This document shows positions 16,411 through 25,958 of a stretch of 64,000 nucleotides of DNA, one piece after another. Every line of letters begins with the position of its first letter. Position 1 is the first letter of the stretch. The translations under genes and the position numbers were made by a program. The DNA lies in NCBI GenBank assembly GCA_030698225.1, contig JAUYNR010000013.1:1-64000 (forward strand), in the 5' to 3' direction. The notes under the pieces are model-generated. The model searched no databases. It was not told where the DNA came from and was given only the letters and a program-made list of their open reading frames with translations. The stretch comes from Oxalobacteraceae bacterium (GTDB taxonomy: Bacteria > Pseudomonadota > Gammaproteobacteria > Burkholderiales > Burkholderiaceae_D).

Positions 16411-17439
16411 ATGACTTTTCAAGTGACTGTCCAGCCGAGCGGCCGGCAATTTGGCTGCGAGGACGGCGATACCGTACTGGCAGCAGCAATGCATGCGGGC
16501 ATCAACCTGCCCTACGGCTGCAAAAACGGCGCCTGCGGCGCCTGCAAGGGCAAGCTGTTGTCCGGCACGGTCAGGCACGGCGCGCACCAGCAGAAGGCGC
16601 TTTCGACGGAGGAAGAGGCGAACGGCCTGGCGCTGTTCTGCTGCGCCACCCCGCTATCGGACCTGGCGATCGAGGCGCGCGAAGTGCAAGGCGTCGGCGA
16701 ATTCCCGGTCAGGAAGATGCCGGCCCGCGTCGCGGCGCTGGAACGAGTGTCCGACGACGTGATGATCATCTCGCTGCAACTGCCGGCTGCCGAACGGCTG
16801 CAATATCTGGCCGGGCAATACATCGAATTCATGCTGCGCGACGGCAAGCGGCGCAGCTACAGCATGGCCAACGCACCGCATGCAGACGAAAAAATCACGC
16901 TGCACGTGCGCCACATGCCGGGCGGCCTGTTCTCCGACCAGGTATTCGGCAGCCTCAAGGAGCGCGACATCCTGCGCTTCGAAGGTCCGCTCGGCACCTT
17001 CTTCCTGCGCGAAGATTCCGACAAGCCGATCGTGCTGCTGGCTTCCGGCACCGGCTTCGCGCCGGTCAAGGCGATCATCGAACACGCGGCCTTCATCGAA
17101 TCGAAGCGCCCGATGACGCTGTACTGGGGCGGCCGCCGGCCGCGGGACCTGTACCTGCACGCGCTGTGCGAAGAATGGGCGCGCACCCTGCCCCATTTCA
17201 AGTACGTGCCGGTGGTGTCGGATGCGCAGCCTGAGGATGGCTGGCAGGGCCGCAGCGGCCTGGTGCACCGCGCGGTGATCGAGGATCTGCCCGATCTGTC
17301 CGCTTACCAGGTCTACGCCTGCGGCGCGCCGATCATGGTGGACTGCGCCAAACGTGATTTCATCGCCCAGTGCAAACTGCCGCCGGAGGAATTTTATGCC
17401 GATGCGTTCACCTCGCAAGCCGATCTGCTGAGCGCCTGA
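16411..17439 (+). CDS. 2Fe-2S ferredoxin-NAD(P)H reductase (CDP-6-deoxy-glucoseen reductase-like)
   Basis: A 342-residue flavoprotein reductase. The N-terminal plant-type ferredoxin has Cys37, Cys42, Cys45 and Cys77/78 ([14 protein letters not shown], later FCC). The FAD domain carries the RSYSMANAP flavin motif. The NAD domain has [18 protein letters not shown] and the C-terminal EEFYADAF. It transfers electrons from NAD(P)H to an oxygenase or another acceptor. Betaproteobacterial genomes usually carry one such AscD-like copy, and its partner is not evident here. ATG 16411 is used, since upstream frame extensions overlap the divergent gene. Confidence 0.8.
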   Translation: MTFQVTVQPSGRQFGCEDGDTVLAAAMHAGINLPYGCKNGACGACKGKLLSGTVRHGAHQQKALSTEEEANGLALFCCATPLSDLAIEAREVQGVGEFPVRKMPARVAALERVSDDVMIISLQLPAAERLQYLAGQYIEFMLRDGKRRSYSMANAPHADEKITLHVRHMPGGLFSDQVFGSLKERDILRFEGPLGTFFLREDSDKPIVLLASGTGFAPVKAIIEHAAFIESKRPMTLYWGGRRPRDLYLHALCEEWARTLPHFKYVPVVSDAQPEDGWQGRSGLVHRAVIEDLPDLSAYQVYACGAPIMVDCAKRDFIAQCKLPPEEFYADAFTSQADLLSA

Positions 17440-17507
17440 CAAACCGGCAGCGAACCTTGATCCAAGCTGCAATCGACATCATTCAATCCCGCACACCCGG
17501 AGCCACC

Positions 17508-18695
17508 ATGGAATTCAGTCAGTACGATGTCAACTCTCTGCTATTTATCACCAATCGCCCGCCGCTGGTCTTCACCGAAGGCAGCGGCATGTGGCTCACC
17601 GACCATAGCGGCAAACGCTATCTGGATTACCTGCAAGGCTGGGCGGTCAACTGCCTCGGCCACTCGCCGCAATGCATCCGGGATGCGCTGGCTGCGCAGG
17701 CGAAAAAACTGATCAATCCGTCGCCGGCGTTCTACAACGCACCGTCGATCAAGCTGGCCGCGCTGCTGACCGCCAACTCCTGTTTCGACCGCGTGTTCTT
17801 CACCAACAGTGGCGCCGAAGCCAATGAAGGCGCGATCAAGCTGGCGCGCAAATGGGGCCGGAAGCACAAGAACGGCGCGTTCGAAATCATCAGCTTCGAC
17901 CACAGCTTCCACGGCCGCACGCTGGCCACCATGTCGGCCTCCGGCAAGCACGGCTGGGACACGCTGTACGCGCCGCAAGTGCCGGGCTTTCCGAAAGCCG
18001 AGCTGAACGACATCGGATCGGTCGAGCAACTGATCAACCCCAACACCGTGGCCGTGCTGCTGGAGCCGATACAGGGCGAAGCCGGCGTGATCCCGGCCAG
18101 CCGCGAATTCATGCAGGCGCTGCGTGCATTGACCACCCGTCACGGCATCCTGCTGATCGTCGATGAAGTGCAAACCGGGATGGGCCGCTGCGGCGCGCTG
18201 TTCGCGCATCAATTATCGGACATCACGCCCGACCTGATGACGCTGGGCAAGGGCATCGGCGGCGGGGTGCCGCTGGCGGCCATGCTGTGCACCGAGGCGG
18301 TGGCCTGTTTCGAACCCGGCGACCAGGGCGGCACCTACAACGGCAATCCCTTGATGACTGCGGTCGGGGTGGCGGTGATCGAGCAACTGCTGCAACCGGG
18401 CTTCCTGCCGTCGGTGCAGGAAAAAGGCGCTTTCCTGCGCACCGAATTGCTGCAACTGTGTCAGCAGCACGGCTTGCAAGGCGAGCGCGGCGCCGGCTTG
18501 CTGCGCGCGCTGGAACTCGGCCGCCCGATCGGTGCGCAACTGGTGGAAGCTGCGCGCGACCTGCAGCCGCTGGGCCTGCTGCTGAACTCGCCGCGCCCCG
18601 ACCTGTTGCGCTTCATGCCGGCACTCAACGTCAGCAACGCCGAAATCCAGCAAATGACAGCGATGCTGTCGGACTTGCTGCAGCAACTGAAGTAG
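17508..18695 (+). CDS. argD: Acetylornithine aminotransferase
   Basis: A 395-residue class III PLP aminotransferase, the usual length for ArgD. Motifs include [36 protein letters not shown], the cofactor strand [13 protein letters not shown] and the Schiff-base lysine in [14 protein letters not shown]. It converts N-acetylglutamate semialdehyde to acetylornithine in arginine synthesis and may also act on succinyl-diaminopimelate. The start is ATG 17508, 68 bases after the reductase stop. A CCCGGA / TCCGGG hairpin and a dispersed-element copy follow the stop, with no T-run. Confidence 0.88.
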   Translation: MEFSQYDVNSLLFITNRPPLVFTEGSGMWLTDHSGKRYLDYLQGWAVNCLGHSPQCIRDALAAQAKKLINPSPAFYNAPSIKLAALLTANSCFDRVFFTNSGAEANEGAIKLARKWGRKHKNGAFEIISFDHSFHGRTLATMSASGKHGWDTLYAPQVPGFPKAELNDIGSVEQLINPNTVAVLLEPIQGEAGVIPASREFMQALRALTTRHGILLIVDEVQTGMGRCGALFAHQLSDITPDLMTLGKGIGGGVPLAAMLCTEAVACFEPGDQGGTYNGNPLMTAVGVAVIEQLLQPGFLPSVQEKGAFLRTELLQLCQQHGLQGERGAGLLRALELGRPIGAQLVEAARDLQPLGLLLNSPRPDLLRFMPALNVSNAEIQQMTAMLSDLLQQLK

Positions 18696-19220
18696 CGCAT
18701 CGGAGCATCCCGGAAGCGCTTGCCTCCGGGAAAATACCGGGTAGGTGTATTTTTAAAGCCGCGCATAATCAGTGCGGAAACTACCTGTTTTTTGAATATA
18801 CTATGCCAATCATTCAAGCATTGGCTTCATTCTGCCTACGGTAAAAAAAAGCGCGCCCTGCACCGTACGGCCAGGTCCCAGACCTGCCCCAGCGTCACAG
18901 CCGAGGAAACATCAGGCGCGATTGAATGCGTCTGATGCGCCCATATAACGGCTCCCAAAAACCGACCAACATCCGGTAACACAATGGCACTTGATACCCG
19001 GGCCATGCGTCCCTATTGTGTAAGGAAAGAATGCTTTGGCAGACTAAAGTTTAGTTGAATTGACAGGCACTAAGTGAATAGTAAACACCTCTAATCGTTG
19101 CCAGTAATTGTCTATGAACAAACATTACACATAACAAAAGAAGTAGAACAGGACTAGAATAAAAGTCGTAATGCAGTATTTATAAGCAAGACTGGTAGGT
19201 TTAACTCAAAGGACATGAAA
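18696..19220. other. Intergenic region upstream of prkA
   Basis: 525 bases without a supported gene. It contains a CCCGGA / TCCGGG hairpin just after argD, the dispersed element at 18747-18807, and a CATCAGGCGC / GCGTCTGATG near-perfect hairpin at about 18909-18936. The final 200 bases before prkA are AT-rich and must contain its promoter. I looked for a sigma-54 site (as enteric yeaG has) and did not find a convincing one. Confidence 0.5.
18747..18807 (+). repeat. Dispersed intergenic element, copy
   Basis: Order of parts: GTATTTTTAAAG, CCGC / GCGG hairpin 1, then AAAC / GTTT hairpin 2, TTTTTT and the end ATATACTATGCC. It lies 51 bases after the argD stop in the same orientation. Confidence 0.7.
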
Positions 19221-21143
19221 ATGAAAATCTTTGACAACTACGCAGCGCGGTACGAACGTACCAGGGAGGAAGAGTATTCCCTGCAGGAATATCTGGACTT
19301 ATGCCGGCGCGATCCTCTCGCCTATTCCAGCGCAGCCGAGCGCATGCTGGCCGCCATCGGCGAACCGGAATTGATCGACACCCGCAACTACCCGCATATG
19401 TCGCGCATCTTCGCCAACAAGGTGATCAAGATCTATCCCGCTTTCAAGGAGTTCTACGGGATGGAGGATGCGATCGAGCAGGTGGTATCGTATTTCCGCC
19501 ATGCAGCGCAGGGACTGGAAGAGCGCAAGCAGGTGCTGTACCTGCTGGGACCGGTCGGCGGCGGCAAATCGTCGATTGCCGAAAAACTCAAGCATCTGAT
19601 GGAAAAAGTGCCGTTCTACTGCCTCAAGGGCTCGCCCATCAACGAGTCGCCGCTGGGCCTGTTCAACCCGGATGAAGACGGCCAGATTCTCGAAGAGGAT
19701 TACGGCATTCCGCGCCGCCACCTCAACACGATCCCCAGTCCGTGGGCGATCAAGCGCCTGAGCGAATTCAACGGCAACATCAACCAGTTCCGGGTCGTCA
19801 AACGCTACCCGTCGATACACAAACAGATCGCCATCTCGAAGACCGAACCGGGCGACGAAAACAACCAGGATATTTCATCGCTGGTGGGCAAGGTCGACAT
19901 CCGCAAGCTGGAAGACTACTCGCAGGACGACACCGATGCCTACAGCTACTCGGGCGGCCTGTGCCTGTCGAACCAGGGCTTGATGGAATTCGTCGAAATG
20001 TTCAAGGCGCCGATCAAGGTGCTGCACCCGTTGCTGACCGCGACCCAGGAAGGCAACTACAAGGGCACCGAGGGTTTTGGCGCGATACCGTTCGACGGCA
20101 TCATCCTGGCCCACTCCAACGAGTCGGAATGGAAAGCGTTCAAGAACAACAAGAACAACGAAGCGTTCCTGGACCGGGTATACATCGTCAAGGTGCCTTA
20201 CTGCCTGCGGGTGACGGAAGAAACCAAGATTTACGAAAAACTGTTGCGCAATTCCTCGCTGGCGCAAGCGCCGTGCGCTCCCGGCACGCTGAAGATGATG
20301 GCGCAGTTTGCGGTGCTGACGCGCCTGAAGGAGCCGGAAAACTCCAGCATTTTCAGCAAGATGCTGGTCTATGACGGCGAGAACCTGAAAGACATCGACC
20401 CGAAGGCCAAGTCTTACCATGAGTACCGCGACTATGCGGGGGTGGATGAAGGCATGAGCGGCTTGTCGACCCGTTTCGCGTTCAAGATTCTGTCCAAGGT
20501 ATTCAACTTCGATACCACCGAAGTGGCAGCCAATCCGGTGCACCTGATGTATGTGCTGGAACAGCAGGTCGAGCGCGAGCAGTTCCCGCCCGAAACCGAG
20601 CAGAGATACCTGGCCTTCATCAAGGAATACCTGGCCCAGCGTTACGTCGAATTCATCGGCAAGGAAATCCAGACTGCATATCTGGAAAGCTATTCCGAAT
20701 ACGGCCAGAATATTTTCGACCGCTATGTGACTTTTGCCGATTTCTGGATTCAGGATCAGGAATACCGCGACCCGGATACCGGCGAAAGCTTCGACCGCAA
20801 TTCGCTCAACCAGGAACTGGAAAAGATAGAAAAACCGGCCGGCATCTCGAATCCGAAAGATTTCCGCAACGAAATCGTCAACTTCGTGCTGCGGGCCCGG
20901 GCCCAGAATGCCGGCAAGAATCCGTCCTGGACCAGCTACGAAAAACTCAGGACGGTGATCGAAAAGAAAATGTTCTCGAATACCGAAGAACTGCTGCCGG
21001 TGATCTCGTTTAACGCCAAGGCCAGCGCCGACGATGTCAACAAGCATGCAGAGTTCGTCGCCCGCATGGTGGAAAAAGGGTATACGGCCAAACAGGTACG
21101 GCTGTTATGCGAGTGGTATCTGCGCGTCAGAAAATCGTCGTGA
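19221..21143 (+). CDS. prkA: PrkA/YeaG-type serine protein kinase
   Basis: A 640-residue protein, close to enteric YeaG in length. The N-terminal AAA-like domain has a Walker A-type loop (LLGPVGGGKSSIAEKL) and a sensor strand (PFDGIILAHSNESEW). The C-terminal domain is the PrkA kinase-like region. YeaG-type kinases act with YeaH and SpoVR in starvation and stationary-phase stress. Of two in-frame ATGs, 19221 is preferred because AAAGGA at 19208-19213 sits seven bases before it and only one base before 19215. It is first in a three-gene module with yeaH and spoVR. Confidence 0.9.
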   Translation: MKIFDNYAARYERTREEEYSLQEYLDLCRRDPLAYSSAAERMLAAIGEPELIDTRNYPHMSRIFANKVIKIYPAFKEFYGMEDAIEQVVSYFRHAAQGLEERKQVLYLLGPVGGGKSSIAEKLKHLMEKVPFYCLKGSPINESPLGLFNPDEDGQILEEDYGIPRRHLNTIPSPWAIKRLSEFNGNINQFRVVKRYPSIHKQIAISKTEPGDENNQDISSLVGKVDIRKLEDYSQDDTDAYSYSGGLCLSNQGLMEFVEMFKAPIKVLHPLLTATQEGNYKGTEGFGAIPFDGIILAHSNESEWKAFKNNKNNEAFLDRVYIVKVPYCLRVTEETKIYEKLLRNSSLAQAPCAPGTLKMMAQFAVLTRLKEPENSSIFSKMLVYDGENLKDIDPKAKSYHEYRDYAGVDEGMSGLSTRFAFKILSKVFNFDTTEVAANPVHLMYVLEQQVEREQFPPETEQRYLAFIKEYLAQRYVEFIGKEIQTAYLESYSEYGQNIFDRYVTFADFWIQDQEYRDPDTGESFDRNSLNQELEKIEKPAGISNPKDFRNEIVNFVLRARAQNAGKNPSWTSYEKLRTVIEKKMFSNTEELLPVISFNAKASADDVNKHAEFVARMVEKGYTAKQVRLLCEWYLRVRKSS

Positions 21144-21188
21144 CCCCACGCGCTGTCTTGTTTAAGGAGAAAATATGGCCCCTGAAAA

Positions 21189-21253
21189 GCACGAAAGGCA
21201 CGAAAAATGCATCAAAAGGATCGGGTCATTAAGCCTTTCCGTGTCTTTCGTGG
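21189..21253. repeat. Imperfect inverted repeat between prkA and yeaH
   Basis: The arms 21189-21206 (GCACGAAAGGCACGAAAA) and 21236-21253 are nearly complementary. Such CACGAAAGRCACG palindromes are common dispersed intergenic elements. It lies inside the 135-base gap of an otherwise continuous operon and might affect mRNA processing there. Confidence 0.55.
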
Positions 21254-21278
21254 ACAGTGCATAACATAGGAGACAACT

Positions 21279-22547
21279 TTGGTTCACCTCATCGACCGGC
21301 GCCTACAAGGCAAAAACAAATCCGCTGTCAACCGCGAGCGATTTCTGCGTCGTTACAAGGGCCAGATCAGGGATGCTGTTGAGCGCGCGATAAAGGGCCG
21401 CTCCATCACCGACATGGAAAGCGGTGAGAAAGTGTCGATTCCTGCTAAGGATGTGAATGAGCCGAGTTTCGGCCATGCCCATGGCGGGGTCTGGGAGCCG
21501 GTGCATCCCGGCAACAAGGAATACCAGAAGGGCGACCGGGTGGCGCGCCCCAAAAGCAGTGCCGGCTCCGGTTCCGGCCAGGCCGGCAACAGCGACCAGA
21601 TCACCGAAGACGATTTCATCTTCGAACTCACGCGCGAAGAATTCCTCAACTACTTCTTCGAGGATCTGGAATTGCCGAACATGGTAAAAACCCAGCTCAC
21701 CGCAACCACCGAATTCAAGCAGCAGCGCGCCGGCTACAAAATGTCCGGCACGCCGACCAATATCCATGTGCTGCGCTCGCTGCGCGGCGCGCTGGGACGG
21801 CGCATCGCGGTCGGCAGCAAATCGCACAAGCGTCTGCTGGCAGCGGAATACGAACTCAAGCAATTGCTGGGCAAAGTGCCGGACGACGATCCGCGCATCG
21901 TCGCGCTGCGTCAGGAAATCCACCACTTGCGCAGCAAGCTGCTGGCAATTCCATTCATCGACCCGTTCGACCTGCGCTACAGCAATCGCATCCGGGTGCC
22001 GAAACCGTCCAGCCAGGCCGTCATGTTTTGCATCATGGACGTCTCCGGCTCGATGGATGAGAGCAAGAAGGATATCGCCAAACGCTTTTTCATCCTGCTG
22101 TACCTGTTCCTGCAGCGCGCCTACGAAAAGATAGAAGTCGTCTTCATCCGCCACCACACGATGGCCGACGAAGTCGATGAAAACGATTTCTTCCACTCGC
22201 GCGAATCGGGCGGCACCGTGGTCTCGTCGGCGCTGCACTTGCTGGCCAAGATCATGCGCGAGCGGTACACCAGCAACGACTGGAATATCTACGTGGCGCA
22301 GGCGTCCGACGGCGACAACTGGGACAACGATTCGGTCACCTGCCGCCAGTTGCTGATCAATACCATCATGCCGTCGGTACAGTATTACGCCTACGTCGAA
22401 ATCACCGAGGACAAGCCGCAGAATCTATGGGAAGAATACACGCAGGTGCTGGACCATCACCCGCACTTTGCGATGCAGCTGATCAGATCCCAGGCCGATA
22501 TTTATCCGGTGTTCCGCGATCTGTTCAAGAAGCAGGAACCGGCATGA
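21279..22547 (+). CDS. yeaH: YeaH/YhbH family protein (DUF444)
   Basis: A 422-residue DUF444 protein with a C-terminal von Willebrand A-like domain. The metal-site motif MDVSGSMDESKKD is clear, followed by VFIRHHTMADEVDE and SDGDNWDNDS. The start is TTG 21279, supported by AGGAGA at 21268-21273 and by the family N-terminus (IDRRLQGKNKSAVNRERFLRR) beginning right after it. There is no in-frame ATG or GTG before that block. It is the partner of PrkA. The gene ends in an ATGA overlap with spoVR, which implies coupled translation. Confidence 0.9.
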   Translation: MVHLIDRRLQGKNKSAVNRERFLRRYKGQIRDAVERAIKGRSITDMESGEKVSIPAKDVNEPSFGHAHGGVWEPVHPGNKEYQKGDRVARPKSSAGSGSGQAGNSDQITEDDFIFELTREEFLNYFFEDLELPNMVKTQLTATTEFKQQRAGYKMSGTPTNIHVLRSLRGALGRRIAVGSKSHKRLLAAEYELKQLLGKVPDDDPRIVALRQEIHHLRSKLLAIPFIDPFDLRYSNRIRVPKPSSQAVMFCIMDVSGSMDESKKDIAKRFFILLYLFLQRAYEKIEVVFIRHHTMADEVDENDFFHSRESGGTVVSSALHLLAKIMRERYTSNDWNIYVAQASDGDNWDNDSVTCRQLLINTIMPSVQYYAYVEITEDKPQNLWEEYTQVLDHHPHFAMQLIRSQADIYPVFRDLFKKQEPA

Positions 22548-24076
22548 GCGCACCCGACAAGATCGCCGCCCCGCGGCCATTGCCGAAGCAGTCGGAATGG
22601 ACCTTCGAACTGCTGGAGCAGGCGCACGATGAAGTGCGCCGCGTCGCGCAAAATTTCGGCCTCGACACCTACCCGAACCAGCTCGAAATCATCAGCGCCG
22701 AACAGATGATGGATGCCTACACGGCGGTCGGCTTGCCGGTGTCGTACCACCACTGGTCGTTCGGCAAGCATTTCCTGAATACCGAAAAAAGCTACAAGCG
22801 CGGCCAGATGGGGCTGGCCTACGAGATCGTCATCAACTCGAACCCCTGCATCGCCTATCTGATGGAAGAAAACAGCCTGATGATGCAAACCCTGGTGATC
22901 GCGCACGCGGCCTACGGTCACAACTCATTTTTCAAGGGAAATTACCTGTTTCGCACCTGGACCGATGCCGGAGAAATCGTCGATTACATGGTATTTGCCA
23001 AGAAATTCATTGCCGAATGCGAGGAGCGGCACGGCATCGAAGCGGTCGAACTGTTGCTCGACTCCTGCCATGCGCTGCAAAACCATGGCGTCGATCGCTA
23101 CAAGCGCCCGGCCAAACTGTCGCTGGCGGAAGAAAAAGCCCGCCAGAAGGAGCGCGAAGCCTACCTGCAAAGACAAGTCAACGACCTGTGGCGCACCCTG
23201 CCCCAGCAAGAGAAGGAAACGGTAGACAAGCGGCCGTCGCGGTTCCCGACCGAGCCGCAGGAAAACCTGCTGTACTTCATCGAGAAATACGCGCCGATAC
23301 TGGAGCCGTGGCAGCGCGAAGTGGTGCGCATCACGCGCAAGATCGCGCAGTATTTTTACCCGCAGCGCCAGACCCAGGTGATGAACGAAGGCTGGGCCAC
23401 CTTCTGGCATTACACCATCCTCAACCAGCTGTATGCGGAAGGCGTGGTCGATAACGGCTTCATGATGGAATTCCTGCAAAGCCACACCAACGTGATCTAC
23501 CAGCCGCCGCTCGACAGTCCGTACTACAACGGCATCAACCCGTATGCACTGGGGTTTGCGATGATGTCCGACATCCGCCGCATGTGCGAAGCCCCGACCG
23601 ACGAAGACCGCGCCTGGTTTCCGCACATCGCCGGCAGCGACTGGATCAAGACGCTCGATTTTGCGATGCGCAACTTCAAGGATGAGAGCTTCTTTTCCCA
23701 GTACCTGTCGCCCAAGCTGATCCGCGATTTTCATTTCTTCGCGGTGCTCGACGACGACACCGATGACAAGCTGACGATCTCGGCGATCCACGACGACAGC
23801 GGCTACCAGACCATCCGCCAGAAACTGTCGGAACAATACAATCTGGGCAATCGGGAACCGAACATCCAGGTGTATTCGGTCAACATGCAGGGCGATCGCT
23901 CGATGACCCTGAGACACGCCCAATTCCAGCGCCGCCCGCTCAATGCGCAGGCGCAGGAAGTGTTGAAGCATGTGGCCCGCCTGTGGGGTTTCGACGTGCG
24001 CCTGGAAACGGTCGACCCGAACGGCAAAATCATCAGCACGCTGGAATGCAAGCGCGAAAAGCGCACCCACGGCTAA
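22544..24076 (+). CDS. SpoVR/YcgB family protein
   Basis: A 510-residue SpoVR-family protein, the third member of the conserved prkA-yeaH-spoVR module. Typical blocks are YPNQLEIISAEQMMDAYTAVG, SFGKHFLNTEKSY, MNEGWATFWHYTILNQLY and YALGFAMMSDIRRMCE. The biochemical role is unknown; in Bacillus the homologue affects spore cortex formation. ATG 22544 overlaps the yeaH stop (ATGA). It is convergent with the hepT gene. Confidence 0.9.
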   Translation: MSAPDKIAAPRPLPKQSEWTFELLEQAHDEVRRVAQNFGLDTYPNQLEIISAEQMMDAYTAVGLPVSYHHWSFGKHFLNTEKSYKRGQMGLAYEIVINSNPCIAYLMEENSLMMQTLVIAHAAYGHNSFFKGNYLFRTWTDAGEIVDYMVFAKKFIAECEERHGIEAVELLLDSCHALQNHGVDRYKRPAKLSLAEEKARQKEREAYLQRQVNDLWRTLPQQEKETVDKRPSRFPTEPQENLLYFIEKYAPILEPWQREVVRITRKIAQYFYPQRQTQVMNEGWATFWHYTILNQLYAEGVVDNGFMMEFLQSHTNVIYQPPLDSPYYNGINPYALGFAMMSDIRRMCEAPTDEDRAWFPHIAGSDWIKTLDFAMRNFKDESFFSQYLSPKLIRDFHFFAVLDDDTDDKLTISAIHDDSGYQTIRQKLSEQYNLGNREPNIQVYSVNMQGDRSMTLRHAQFQRRPLNAQAQEVLKHVARLWGFDVRLETVDPNGKIISTLECKREKRTHG

Positions 24077-24171
24077 GCCGGCTCCGATCATGCGGCGCAG
24101 GCTGGGCGGCGTAGCACTGCGCCGAATGCGCAAACCACAAGCGCGTCATCATTGCAGCATCGGCGCAGACG

Positions 24172-24195
24172 AAAAAACACCCGACGGATCGGGTG
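24172..24195 (-). terminator. Rho-independent terminator after mntA-hepT
   Basis: On the minus strand the stem CACCCGA / TCGGGTG (24178-24184 with 24189-24195) has a four-base loop and is followed by six T residues (A-run 24172-24177). It lies 45 bases after the hepT stop. Confidence 0.75.
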
Positions 24196-24240
24196 CTTCG
24201 GATTATGCGGCGCAATGCGGACTGGTCAAATGTCAGGCAA

Positions 24241-24603
24241 CTAACTGAATGTTTTCAGCAGGGTTTGAATATCCATGGTCAGCGCAGGCAAATCCCGCTC
24301 GATGGTTTTCCATACAATTTCCAGATCAACTGAGAAATAACCATGCGATATACGATTGCGCATCGTATACAAATCGCTCCAAGGAATATCGTCATGTTGG
24401 GCGGCAAAAACCTGGTGATAGCGCTCGATGTTACGTGCGGCTTCGCCGATGATTTCAAAGTTTCTTATCACCGCATCCTGAACCAGTTGGTTTTGCAAAA
24501 ATACCGCTTCGGTCATATCGGATGTATAGATATCGATACGGTGAATCGCCTCCAAAATATGTGCCAGATAATCGGGAATCCGTTGCAGATCCGGCTTACT
24601 CAT
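24241..24603 (-). CDS. hepT: HepT-like HEPN RNase toxin
   Basis: A 120-residue HEPN-domain protein (former DUF86). It is all-helical, with the catalytic R-x4-H-x-Y motif at Arg82, His87 and Tyr89 (RNRISHGY). The family cleaves RNA, and the Tyr is the residue AMPylated by MntA antitoxins. The gene overlaps the mntA stop by four bases. A terminator follows it. Together they form a complete MntA-HepT type VII toxin-antitoxin module. Confidence 0.85.
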   Translation of the reverse strand: MSKPDLQRIPDYLAHILEAIHRIDIYTSDMTEAVFLQNQLVQDAVIRNFEIIGEAARNIERYHQVFAAQHDDIPWSDLYTMRNRISHGYFSVDLEIVWKTIERDLPALTMDIQTLLKTFS

Positions 24604-24890
24604 ATCGGCACGGCCTCAGCAAGTACGGTAGCGCGGAATCTGGATGGCAATGCTTTAGGTGTGAGCACATCAACTGGCATGCCCAGCAACTGATGCAATC
24701 GATTCTGCAGGCGAGCAATATCCATCAGTGTCGTCTCCGAGGTCGGATCAACCAGAAAATCCAGATCGCTGCCGGCGGTGTCCTCACCGCGGGCGACCGA
24801 GCCGAACAAACGCACATTGCACACATGGTTTGCGGTCGCGATCATAACAATGTCAGAGCGATATTTTTGAACGATTTCTGAGGGGCGCAT
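24600..24890 (-). CDS. mntA: MntA-like nucleotidyltransferase antitoxin
   Basis: A 96-residue minimal nucleotidyltransferase. The GSx10DxD motif is intact: Gly30-Ser31, then Asp42 and Asp44 (GSVARGEDTAGSDLDFL). In characterised modules this enzyme AMPylates HepT and blocks its RNase activity. The start is ATG 24890, preceded by AGGAG with six-base spacing. A start 14 residues upstream lacks a ribosome site. Confidence 0.85.
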   Translation of the reverse strand: MRPSEIVQKYRSDIVMIATANHVCNVRLFGSVARGEDTAGSDLDFLVDPTSETTLMDIARLQNRLHQLLGMPVDVLTPKALPSRFRATVLAEAVPI

Positions 24891-24984
24891 GATAGCTCCT
24901 GAAATATTTGACTGTGATGACGAGTTTAGCATCCTGGCATCGGTTAATCAGAATAAATAGGGGTCAGACCACGGTTTGATAGTA

Positions 24985-25698
24985 TCAAAATAGATTTTCG
25001 GCATTCGAGTCTTCCGACTTTCGCGGTCGGCCGGATTTACCGGGCATAGCCCGCTTGCCGATGGCAAGGGCGATCTCTTCACCGAATCGCGCATTGCCCA
25101 AAGCAAAGTTCCCGTTGGTCGCCAGCCGGATGGCATCGACCAGTCCCGGCTCCAGCTCATAGCGAAACAGCTCGCGATAGCTTGCCTGTTGCGCCAATGG
25201 ATCTGCGCCCAATGCCAGATATAGCGGATGCGGTTCGATCAGCGGATTGGTTTCGCCCTGGGCGTTGGTGCGGTAGCTGGACCACGGATACTCTGCCGGA
25301 TGTTCAACCATGCCGGCGCGCACCGGGTTGAGTTCGATATAGCGCTGGCAGGCGAGCAGGTATTGCTCCTGTTGCGTCAGGCAGGAGCGGAAGCGCCCTT
25401 CCCACAGCGTGCCGGAGCGCCGGTAGGTTCGATTGACGTATTGCACATAGCGCTGACCTAACGCCTTCATCAGCGCGCCAACGCCGTCTGCGGCAGCAGA
25501 AGAAACGAGCAGATGCACGTGATTGGTCATCAGCACGTAGGCGTGAATCCGGCAGCCGGTTTTTCCGGCATAGTCCTGGAGCCAGTCGAGATAGAAGCGG
25601 TAGTCCTCATCGGCAAAAAAACAGGCTTGCCGGTTGTTGCCGCGCTGGATGATGTGCATCGGCACGTTGGGAAGCGTCAGACGGGCGCGACGGGGCAT
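24985..25698 (-). CDS. REP-associated tyrosine transposase (RAYT, Y1 type)
   Basis: A 237-residue Y1 HUH transposase of the TnpA_REP group. MHIIQRGNNRQACFFADEDY opens the domain. The metal-binding HUH motif is NHVHLL. The catalytic tyrosine is expected in YIELNPVRAGMV, and the WEGRFRSCL and PWSSYR blocks are typical. RAYT proteins nick single-stranded REP DNA and are domesticated in many genomes. The gene is full length. It is bracketed by inverted GGTCAGACCACGG ends and its first codons are duplicated just upstream. Confidence 0.88.
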   Translation of the reverse strand: MPRRARLTLPNVPMHIIQRGNNRQACFFADEDYRFYLDWLQDYAGKTGCRIHAYVLMTNHVHLLVSSAAADGVGALMKALGQRYVQYVNRTYRRSGTLWEGRFRSCLTQQEQYLLACQRYIELNPVRAGMVEHPAEYPWSSYRTNAQGETNPLIEPHPLYLALGADPLAQQASYRELFRYELEPGLVDAIRLATNGNFALGNARFGEEIALAIGKRAMPGKSGRPRKSEDSNAENLF

Positions 25699-25885
25699 GG
25701 GATTTGCCTCAGGAAAATGATAACGTGGCCAGATTAACAGAAAACCGTGGTCTGTCCCCTATTGTCCCTATGTGCATCGGCACGTTGGGAAGCGTCAGAC
25801 GGGCGCGACGGGGCATGGGATTTGCCTCAGGAAGATGATAACGTGGCCAGATCAACAGAAAACCGTGGTCTGCCCCCTATTGTCC
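25652..25885. repeat. Tandem duplication of 116 bp at the RAYT 5' end
   Basis: 25652-25767 and 25770-25885 are near-identical, offset by 118 bases, with only a few substitutions. The repeated unit covers the first 15 or so codons of the transposase plus its right inverted end. The outer copy is a non-functional gene stub. It suggests slippage or a one-ended transposition event. Confidence 0.85.
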
Positions 25886-25916
25886 TATTGTCGTTGTTTA
25901 TGTTTATGATCAGGCC

Positions 25917-25950
25917 ATAAAAAAAGCATCCCGCGCACAGGATGCTTTTT
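25917..25950 (-). terminator. Terminator after the pilin gene
   Basis: The stem AAGCATCC / GGATGCTT (25924-25931 with 25940-25947) is flanked by an A-run on the left and a T-run on the right, so it can act on both strands. For the minus-strand pilin gene it is 50 bases after the stop. Confidence 0.8.
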
Positions 25951-25958
25951 ATCACCGA

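Larger units (their letters stand above)
24958..25885 (-). mobile_element. REP-associated transposase element with inverted ends and a duplicated right end
   Basis: Inverted sequences bracket the transposase gene: 24958-24977 (GGGGTCAGACCACGG core) and 25742-25761 (CCGTGGTCTGTCCCC core), matching at 19 of 20 positions. A third copy of the right end lies at about 25860-25879, inside a tandem duplication. The hallmark GGTCAGACCACGG ends are those commonly found around Y1/RAYT genes of this class. No target-site duplication could be identified by eye. Confidence 0.7.

Noticed and set aside
18983-19000. A sigma-54 promoter before prkA (TGGCACTTGAT)
   Set aside because: It has a TGGCAC half but no correctly spaced TTGC, and it is far from the start codon.
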